64,000 nucleotides of DNA from Onchidella celtica (taxonomy: Eukaryota > Mollusca > Gastropoda > Systellommatophora > Onchidiidae). The notes below the pieces were generated by a model. That model ran no database searches and was not told where the DNA came from. It saw only the letters and a list, made by a program, of their open reading frames with translations. The position numbers were made by a program, and so were the translations under genes. Shown here piece by piece: positions 51,140 through 61,500 of this stretch; position 1 is the first letter of the stretch, and the number at the start of each line of letters is the position of its first letter. Where the stretch lies: contig OZ007567.1 in assembly GCA_963931925.1 (NCBI GenBank), positions 91,182,998 to 91,246,997 of the forward strand, given 5' to 3'.

Positions 51140-52348
51140 ACGATATGTAACTGCGTTTCCCTCTTTTTTTTCTATAATGCGAAGTTATTATTATTAGCAT
51201 TATAAACTGTATAGTGACTTTAAAAGGCACTTTCTTACCCACACATGCGTATGGTGCAAATCTGTCTCCTCAATGCAATATACAGTATGGCTGCACAGAC
51301 ACTAGGCGTTACATCTGCCCTTCCTAAATTGTCAAATTTATATCTCTATGCTTGGCAAGTGAAGAATTTACAAAATAATGTGCTATGATGTCTTTTTCCG
51401 AAGAAGATGGACCAACATCAATTTCCTTGTAAAATGTCAAGTTGGATTTTCTTGAAATTTTGCATGGACTCATATTTCACACTATACCTTATAGAACAGA
51501 TTAATACACGTAATTTGTTAGAGTGTGGCCTGATTTTAAATTTGCTTTGTAAGAAAAAGCAATTAGAACAAATTATTAAGAAAAAAAAAATTCTTCAGTA
51601 CTAAACTGTGCTGACACCGGCGCATGTGTTCACTTTTTTTTTAGCAGGAAAATGAATGATAAATATGAAGTGAGCAATACTCCAAGCTGTGTCTCTTCGT
51701 ATGTGCACAAAGCACTGTCTGCTTCTTGCAGAGTATAGACAATGGACATGCTAGATCTTTCCACATTCATACAATGGAAAATCAGTTGTTTCTCTTTTAT
51801 TTTTCTTCCAAAAGGCAGGAAATTTCAGTATCTAGTAACATCCTTTTCAAATGCATTATCTTACCCCACTCTGAAGCTGCGAGGTGCCCAAATAATTACT
51901 CTTAACATTCATATAAATGGTCTGAGCTGGAATCTGCTCAGCTCTGAAATTTTGCAAATTAATTTTTTTTGTTTTTTTGTTTTGTTTTTGTTTTGGTGGA
52001 ATCAGGAGAACACATCTTTCTACATTGTATTTAAAAATATAATTTATTCTTACTATTCAACACAATTTAATTACAGAAAAATACATTGTACAGTAAAATG
52101 TCTACATGTGTACTTTTTGTATTTAATCAGTTTTTTCTTCTTCCTGTAAAATGGGATTTTTGAAAATTGGACAGTTTGTTGCCTAAGATCATCAATATTC
52201 ACGTAAGATTTACATCTCAGAATGAGTAGAAGTTTCATAAAGACTTAAACTACATTCATTCCTTGCAAATACTACAGTAGAAAGAAAGAATGAAAACATT
52301 TAGAATGACCAACTCGACCAGTTTGAGTATCCATAACTACACTGTATT

Positions 52349-52354
52349 TTTATT
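52349..52354 (-). promoter_or_regulatory. Candidate polyadenylation signal of HELQ
   Basis: TTTATT on the plus strand is AATAAA on the minus strand, about 154 bases past the HELQ stop codon. Position and orientation fit a short 3' UTR. Confidence 0.55.
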
Positions 52355-52507
52355 CCATTTGAGTTTTCTTTCATTATATTAAACTGGTGTCTTGACATGA
52401 TAAATGCTCACAATAACAAACACACAATAAATATATAATACAACTTCCATACAAGGAACTAAAACAAAGGGCACAAAACTTTTGGACTGTGTGATGAATG
52501 ACAATGT

Positions 52508-52588
52508 TCACACTGTGGATGCCACAGGAATAGAGACGAGAGCCTCCACATCCTCCAGGAGAGCAGCCGTTCTCTCTTCTAGAATATT
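52508..52588 (-). CDS. HELQ: HELQ terminal coding exon
   Basis: Acceptor GACAG, then [20 protein letters not shown] followed by PVASTV and TGA. The amphipathic tail joins AAK| in phase 0 and resembles the HELQ C-terminal helix. The 2.29-kb intron before it holds two inverted-repeat elements. Confidence 0.85.
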   Translation of the reverse strand, partial: NILEERTAALLEDVEALVSIPVASTV

Positions 52589-55500
52589 CTGTCGAAAACA
52601 CGAAAATACCAAATACAGCATGGCAAATTCATTTACGTTTCCCATACAGATACAAAAGCTTTTAACCTGCATGATCTGAACTTATAGAAAAGGTTAATAA
52701 AATCACCTTCTCAAGATATTATGCCAATGAATAAAGCAGATACTATAGATAGGTAGTCCAAACTGCCCCGCTAAAGGGGTGAAATCCCGTTTTTGACATA
52801 ATTTTAGGCCAACATTACATTAAATTTACAAGGCTACTGCTGCTGTGTGTTTATGTAGAGCGGCATGTATCCTATATCAAAATAAATTTCAATTCTTCCT
52901 CTGTCAAAATATACTATCTTTTGTATTGTTTAATGTGTGTAGCTGTGGGTTTTTACTGCTTGAACAAGACATAGTCTTGCCATTTTTGACCCCTCATAGC
53001 AAAGGATGGCAGAGTGGTGTCGTGCTGATGTAACGCACGTGTTTGAAAATAATTTAAACAGAAAGCCAAATAAATGAGTTTTAATTCAATGTATTTTTCA
53101 TCCTGTTTTAAGTTGAAATTCCTTTAAAAATCATTTGTTGAAAAGTTTGTTGACCGAGAAACTGGTGGAAACTTCAATAGATCAGGATCAAAATTATATG
53201 CAAATGAACCTCAGCCTTTGTATTATAAGGGTAGGCCAAAGTCAGACATCGGGCATGTTTCAGCACAAAGCACCGACTCCTTTTACGGACCCAATCAATG
53301 TTTGATTTCATCACCTATTCCCGACACACAGTGCTAAGACACTGGTGAAACGATTGGCCTCCTTTTCAATTAAAAAAAAACAACAAAACATTACTTTTGT
53401 TTCCCTTGTAAGAGTTCACAAACAACTGATGTTGGATGAAGTTTGATGTCTAAAAAAAAGTAAAATGAGATACTTGTATTATGTTTGCACCCCTCAAAAA
53501 AAAAATGAGCATAATGTACACCCCCTTGCCATGGAAACAGAGAATTTTCAATGACATGGCTCAAAAAACGTTTTTTTATGAGGGGTCAAAGTTAGACTAT
53601 CGTGCAATTTGCTAATGGTAACAAATTCAAGGTGTTTTTTCACTTTGAAAATGCCATAACTTTCAAACCCTTTAAGCCAGAATAATAAAATTGGTATCAA
53701 AATTCTTAGAAAAGCAAGCTCCATCAGATTTGACAAGAACTGGTGAGATAAGATAAAATATAAAAATCAGTTTGGGCTACCTATTATTTGTATTTGTATA
53801 ACTCTTTAATCCCATGTGGGAAATTTGCCTTTGTGCCATTGCACCCCAGTTACAACTGGAGCAGGCACATCGTCGCCACAGTGCAGCACCGGTCGGCGGT
53901 TCTTTTTTTTTTTTTGGTGGTGGTGGTGGTGGGGGGGGGGGGGGGGGGAAGATGAGGGGGGGGGAGGGATGGTAGGGATGAATTTTATTTAATTTTGCCC
54001 GGGCAGCGGCCTGTTCGGCCTGCTCTTTACGATTTACGATTATAAAACTGAATGCAAAAATATTTTTTCTAAAAGCTATTCAGGAGTAAAACACATCAAT
54101 TTTCACAGAACTTAACATAACTTATTTATTATTAATTTGCTTCAAGAATTTGGAGATGTTCCATATAATAATACAGAGTGTCCCAGAAGTTGCGCACGAT
54201 CCTGGTTTTAAAAAGACACCTTTAGTGTTTCATAAACACCTTTATTGATAATAACCATAACAAATGCTCAAACTGAGCACCCTCTGCAATAAAACATGCA
54301 CCAATTCTCATCATCCAGATCTTACTCCACTTGACTATTTCCTTTGGGGACATCTCAAATCTGTTGTGTACCAGAACCGTCTACATACTCTTGATGATTT
54401 GAAGGATGCAATGACAACCGAGTGCCAAAAGATCACCCCTGATACCCTCAGCAGTGTGAAAGACAGTTTGATGAAGGGAACTGATGTGTGTTTTATTGCA
54501 GAGGGTGCTCAATTTGAGCATTTGTTATGATTATTATCAATAAAGATGTTTATAAAATCAATAAAGGTGTCTTTTTAACACCAGAATGGTGCGCGCCTTC
54601 TGGGACACCCTGTATATAATACATGTTCATTGCTCAGCTATAGCTTTCCATGTAAAATGCTGCGGTCCCCTAACAGGAGTTTCAAAGGTTAGTTTTAACA
54701 AGGTTCCAACAGCTGACCGACAATATGGATCATCTTTTCCTTTCAAACTGAGACAGTTTGTCTTGAAGTTTAATGACACGAACTGTGTACCATCCAAACA
54801 ATTGACAGGTGTCAACTTTGCAGAGGCTGGAGTCATACAGGCAATCTGTACATTGGCTTGCACTCAAATAGTGTCCTACCTTAGCTGCAGAGATGATTTG
54901 TTTTGCTGCACGCCTTGATAGATGTTCTATACTTCTAACTAATGTGGTTTCATCAGTCCCTGCTATCACTGCTAATGTACTGAAGCCAGCAGCATACAAC
55001 TGCTTGGCTCTGGCCTGAAACAGAATGATCAAATTCCTGGTATAAGATTTCTTCCAGCAGTGTGGAACTCAGGTACTGATTCAGTTGAAGAATGATCTGT
55101 TTTGTATCACATACTCTTTGTCACCTCACAAATTGTGTTCGACAGACTGTCATGCAACAAACCGCACCCAGCTCTCTTGATTTATAGAACCTTCAAATAC
55201 CATCCGACATTGCATGCATTTATCACTCTGAATTATTTTAAATTTGATTTTTTTTTTGGTCTTAAGTATCATTTCTGTTGTCTCTCATGTCCACTGACTC
55301 AGTGACTGTTTGAAAATAATTCACATGTCATTCAAATATTTACATGGGATGTTAACTTACCAATCTGACACCTGGAATCTCCATCAGAGGTATAAGTTCC
55401 ATTGTCACACAATAGGCCAGTCGCTTGATGAAGTTACCAAGAAGATCTTGAAATGCCCAGAACTCTTCAAGCTCCTGCTCAGAATAAGCAAATAACATGC

Positions 55501-58500
55501 ATAATGATGTTTTTTGTGTGTGTTTCACTCTCAGGTTCAGAAAGTAATCTACTGTAACTTGAAGAGGGGGAGGAATCTTGTCTGCTATCTTCAGGGCAGA
55601 GAAGTGGTCTTGAGTATAACACTTTATTTCATTTTGCCATGTAAAACAAGTAAAGCATAAACTTATAATCATGTCAGTTGATATTTTACATTGTTCTTGT
55701 ATGACTTGAGTGATATAATGTCACATTCGCAAAAACAATGCTTTACTATAATTCATGAAATCATGAGTCATGAATGCCTGTCATTTCCTAAGAATTTGAT
55801 GGTGTTAGGGTCTTCTCATAATGCACGATGTTGAATTCATTATATTGTTATGACATCTGTCAACATCTGAATATCCAGAATGCTCCAGTAATTGTTTCTT
55901 TCTCTCTGAAGTTCTTAAATTTCCCACAGTACCCAAGAATGTATTTACTCCTTAGCTAGTAGATCCCCATCTGGATAATACAATGTTATTGTTCCATCAG
56001 CCAGCATGAAACTGTTCTACTTTCATTGCTTTCAGGCTGCCAGATACCCGTAAAATACTCTGTGCAATATGTAAAGTAGTCGAGAGCGGAAAAAAAAACC
56101 AAGTGGCCTTACAAATGTACCAGTAAGAGGATTTAATTTCATGGCAACAACCTGCTGCAACACACACTGTCTCTTGGATTACTAAGTTACAACAGTACTT
56201 CAACTTCTCAATATGATCAAAGAACCTGATAATGATCTGGTTTCATTACCGCAAGAGAAACACCCTCTCACCTGACAGAAATGGTAAACACATGATGCAA
56301 ATGCTGCTGATTGGGACAGAAGATTTTGCAAAAAGCCACGAGACACAGAAAAAGTGTCTGCAATTTGCCACACAGACTTCTGATTCCACAGAGACCAGAG
56401 CATCAAAGTCAGATAAAATCTCTTGACTGTCAGTTCACAAATTTTCTGATGACAGAAACCATATTCAGTATAACAGGAACAAAATTAATGGGGGACACAG
56501 GCTAAGAAATTTGATATATCTAGCATATAGTCCCTATTAATCAAACATAATTTCATCTCTACTTAGTTTGAGAAAAAGTGTATCAGCTGAATGATGCAGA
56601 GAATTTACTGATTTAGACCTGTATTTTGAATTTATATTCCTAAACTACCCCAGGTTACTAAAAATGACAGGGGAATACAGCAGTCAATGTACTTCCTCAT
56701 TACAGGCATGTTAAACTGCAAATGGACTCTAAAGAAAAATAGTATAGTACCCTCCTGGTAGATCGTCCAGCAGCCTTTAAACCGACATAACTTTCTTGAA
56801 CACCAATGATTTCCACAGCTTTCAGCTCTCTTTCAGACAATTTGCACAGCTGCCAAAATAAAGATGAACATTAGATCTGCAATGCGCAGGACTGAAAAAC
56901 TTTGTGAGTACATGAAATGCTCAGTTTTTGAATTCATACTTTTATCTAGCACTAGTAATAAAATAAATCTTTATCTCACATACCACATTCTTGCGATACA
57001 TATTATGTAATATTTTGTTCAATGTCTTTTTCTTTAGAACATGTTTTATACTGTTTGTTGTTCATAACCATTTTTTATCCTGACCTTGTATATTTCACCA
57101 TCAACTTACAATGGTCTTTGTACATGTAGTTTGTCATTTCATCACCCATCTCATGTGGTGGCATATCAATAATGTTGGTGATTTTGGGTGGTGACCACTT
57201 TACCATTGCTCATGGCGACATTTACCATGTGAGGTATCCATATCTTTAATAGTTTTGAAGTTATAAACAGAAACATTTTTGCCCCATCCAATAATAACAA
57301 ATGTGACCACGACTTTGAAATGCTATTCCACAAAATCAAAACATTGTTGATATGCAAATATATCAGATGGACAACAAGTTGTTTATACTGTGCCTCAATT
57401 TTTGTTGTTTGTTTACAATTCTTTGTATTTAATTATTTGTTTACACTGTTCTTTGTGTCAAATCCATCATTTGTTTATTTCTTCTGCACTTTAAAATAAC
57501 ATAAATGGACATTCACTGTAAAGTAAAATGAGAATGCATTGAAACAGACTTCGAAATATATGTCTGATATGCTCTAAGTGGAAGGGCCCAAATCTAACAA
57601 GTAACATATGACTGCTTTCTCAGGTGTATCTGACCTCATTGAAATAAATCCTCCAGTCAGGCACTATATCAGTTGATGTATCATATGGAGTCACCAGGAA
57701 AAGTAAATGTAAATGAGAGGCCAGATTCAGGGATTCCTCTGCAGCCTTCAAGTCTTTATACAGCTGGCTACTGTAAGTGTGATCAACTGAGCCTGAAAAA
57801 TGAATCAAACATTCTGATTCCACCAGATTAAGAAATGAAAACAGCCGTTTGATAGCAGGAATGTAAATGGCCTTTCAGTCAAAAGCAGGAAGCTCCCAAA
57901 CTGAAACGACATGTAAATTTAACTACACAGCTATAGTGAGCCACTGGAACACTAACACTTGGAATCCTGAGACAAAAAAGTTGGAAAACAAACAAACAAT
58001 GGCAAACTTACAACCCAGTGATGGGCATGCAGGCACAAATTCTAAGAGAATTATCAAAAAAGTTTCACAGCCAACTGAGGGTTCTCTCAGTATTTGGGAA
58101 AATATTTCTGACTTCTAAGAAAAAAAAACAAAAAAACTTCCATTTGATGAGAACAATGAAAATCTTTAATCTAGAGGTAAATCAAAATAACAGTAAGATA
58201 CAGTTTCCGTTTCAGGTCACCTTACAGTTTTCATTCTAGTTATCCAAGTTCTTCAATATGTGTTTTGAACTTGATTTCAACTCTGTCCAAGCAAATACAT
58301 GTAAAGGTATCCAGATTGCAATGCTGAGATGTACACTCATGGAATGTTAAGTTAACTTTACAGGGTCTTTATTTTGTGTGCATTTATTACTTTCCATTTC
58401 AGTTACAGTGCAGTTTTAGTAACTTTGAATATGTGACAATTACAATCAATGTCTCACCACGGCTGTTAACAAGCAGTAATCTAGTTGCCGAGCGGCCCGG

Positions 58501-61500
58501 TCCGCTCTCCGTATCGTGACCTGGTCACGACCCAAGTCAACGGGGTCAGCCACCTGTGTTCACGGGGGATTCCCTTTCCCGCGGAGCGCTTTTGTTATGT
58601 TGTATTTTTCGAGTAACAGACGCAAACACTGCGCTCAAACTATTTCATCGACTACACTTTAATACATACATGCTAAATAATTGACATATCATACATGCGT
58701 AAACGAAATTATACATCTGTACCAAATACCGTCACAGAGATAAACAGCTACAAAGATGAATAGTAATTTAACAAATGCGTCAGAGGTCATAATTTTTAAA
58801 CTTAAAATTTAACATGATCTCCTCCCACTAGCGAGAAGAAATTAACACACAATAATAAGATTATGTAACATTTCTTTACTTACTTGACTGCATCATTGAG
58901 AAGTTCTTCAATTCAGAGTTATGTAGGATAGAATGTAATGTTAAATTTTCCATAGGCTCAAATTTACGGCGATCCTGCACTTGACATATTACACATAAAA
59001 AATACAGCTGTACACTCCCTTTATGTAGAATTTATTGGTCTACTTCATTTTCCTCCGTTTAATGGGTGGTGCAGAGGCCAAGAGTTCTGGAGAGATTTGC
59101 AAATGCTGCGACTTAATGACAGTTTTTAACTGTGTTTCACAGTTTCGAATGGCTGCCACTCGTCTCTCTAATTTGGCCACAGATGCGTGGATGAGCTCCC
59201 GCAGACCTCCCCTTCCTTTCCATATTCCGAAAAAAACGATTATTTTTTTTAAATAAAAAAATGGGCTGGCGTCTCCAATACGCAATAGACATCTGACCCA
59301 GGTAAGCGGACAGTCAGCTGGCCATCACTTGCTTCTAGAAGTGCCGTGTTCGGAAAACCCCGATTTAAAAAAAAAAAATCAAACATGCTCTGGCGTATTC
59401 AATACACGGCAATAGACGTCTGACCCAGGTAAGCAGGCCTTCTCCATACCACCTTCACTCCCCCACTCGCACTGGGTTATGGCACACAATCGTCATGTAA
59501 CATCTCTGGTGGGCATCAAAGTAAGTAGTGTGACACTTCCCTAGACATGCCAGCGCCTACTAGTCTCGAAACTGTTCTCCGGGAAAACCTCTGAATGGGC
59601 ATTACCGCTATGCAGGTGCCCCCCACGTTACTTCCTACCCAACCCTCCCTACCCCCTAACCGAGTGGGCACGTCCCCCACTGCTCAAAGAAAAATACATA
59701 CAACTGTATCGGCCAAGCCGCACTATGAAAAAGCATAATAATCAGTAATTTTTGGTGTGGTCGGCAAAAACTTGACTTAATTTTTTTTTCTCTTTTTTTC
59801 CTGGAAACGGGGAGATTTCAAAGGAAAATGGGGAGGGCGGGGGTTTGTCATAAAAACAGGGAGACTTGGGAGGTCTGGCTCCCCACCCCCTCCTGCTTGC
59901 TCACCATGAAAAGCCATGCCAAATCCATATTTCTGTATCCAAGGGACACAGTGTTCATCCAGAATGTGTTGTTTGGGAATGACTTTGTTCTTGAAAAGTT
60001 TCCTGTATGTTGCCATGTACCTTGTATTGCATGCTTGAATATGTGGGATGGTGTCTAGTGCCACTGGTTTTGCGTGCGATATTTGATTGTGAACGTCCTT
60101 GTATGTGTCATTTAAATGATTGAAATTTTCCCTCAAAACAAGTGCTGTTTCTAATATGCTTTGTTTGTTTGTGCGTTCCTGTGTTCTCTTGACAACGTAT
60201 GAAGTAAGGTCTGTATTATTTTGTATGCTTTCCTTTTCCGAAGTTTTTGTTTTTTTGTTAGTTCTTCCACCACATGTTCTGCACAGTTCATGAAGATATT
60301 TAATATGCGAGTCTTCTGTGTGACCTTTCATTCTGAATACTGTTATTCAGATAAAATAAAGAAAATCTACCTTCACAATGATGTAAAAAAATAGCGTGAT
60401 GGCGTCTTCAGCAACACACTTGCCAATGCCGGTCAAGTTTTAAAAAATCATATAAAATCACACGTGTACGGCTCAAACGTCAAACGTGCACATTTTATTG
60501 AGTATCCATTTTCCGACTGGAATAACAAATAACTGTAGAAAACATGGGCTGAACTGCCGAGATATTTAAATCCAAATTAATATAATAGTGAAAACTGATT
60601 TTCGAATGAATAGAAACATACACTGAATAAATCCTTCGAAATAATTAACACATATAAACTCAGATGGGGGAAAGTTATATCGGCCTGTCGGTAAAAGGTC
60701 AGGCTTTAAAATGGCATCTCGGATGGGGGGTCTAGCATTGTTTGATCGGGAGATATCGGCACGCAAAGATATGCAGAAATTAATAGAATCGCGTTACACA
60801 GGCAAGGCCAGTGAGCGCCTCGCCGGTAGTGACCGTGGCAGATAGATATTCACGGGGGGTCAGCTGGAGGCTACAGCAGGCAACTAAAGTAGCGCTTTCA
60901 GTGTCTTATTAACAGCCGTGTCACAAGAAAAGTGAGCTAGCAAATTTCATACATATGCAAATAAAGTGACAAAAATTATATGCAAAACAAAATAATTTGA
61001 CAAATCTGATAAGGATTCTTGGTAAGATCTCCTTGACATTTCAGAGCTCCATAAAAATTAGTAAATTACCTGTAAATAATTTCAAAATGATTATTTGGCA
61101 CAGCATTTCACTATAAATAATACTGTACATTTCAAAACAATGGAATGATATTTGGAAATTCAAAAACAAATTGAAATGCACACACATATTAAATATTTTC
61201 CATACTCGCTGCCATCCACAAACAAGGGAGTATTCTTACAGCCAATCCCCTTTTCATTTTACCTTTGAATGTGGCTTTTCCCAGACAAGATAACTGTAGT
61301 GTGAATGCCAAATTGGAGTTGTCTTCCTCTGTGGATTTAGTCTGTACGACCAGGCCATGCTGCATAAGCTGTTCCAGACTGTCTTTTGTCATAGACATCA
61401 CATCAATATTCAAGGCTGGCGCATGGATCTGAAGCAATGACCTCTTCAACAGTTCAAAGGCTGACTCAGTGGATGTGACCAACTGAAATTAAAACAAAAA

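Larger units (their letters stand above)
58458..60920 (-). mobile_element. RAG1-N-terminus/Chapaev-like (N-RAG-TP-like) DNA transposon relic
   Basis: The element has inverted termini CACGGCTGTTAAC and, at the other end, the complement of CACGGCTGTTAAT. A weaker second match lies further in (TAGTTGCC in both arms). It is flanked by TCAC at 58454-58457 and 60921-60924, a 4-bp target duplication. Inside, on the minus strand, are two coding pieces (59777-60331 and 59040-59216). It sits in a HELQ intron on the same strand as that gene. Chapaev elements are known for CAC-starting ends and, as I recall, 4-bp duplications. N-RAG-TP of molluscs encodes a protein like the RAG1 N terminus. The assignment is inference from the ends plus protein motifs. 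Confidence 0.75.
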
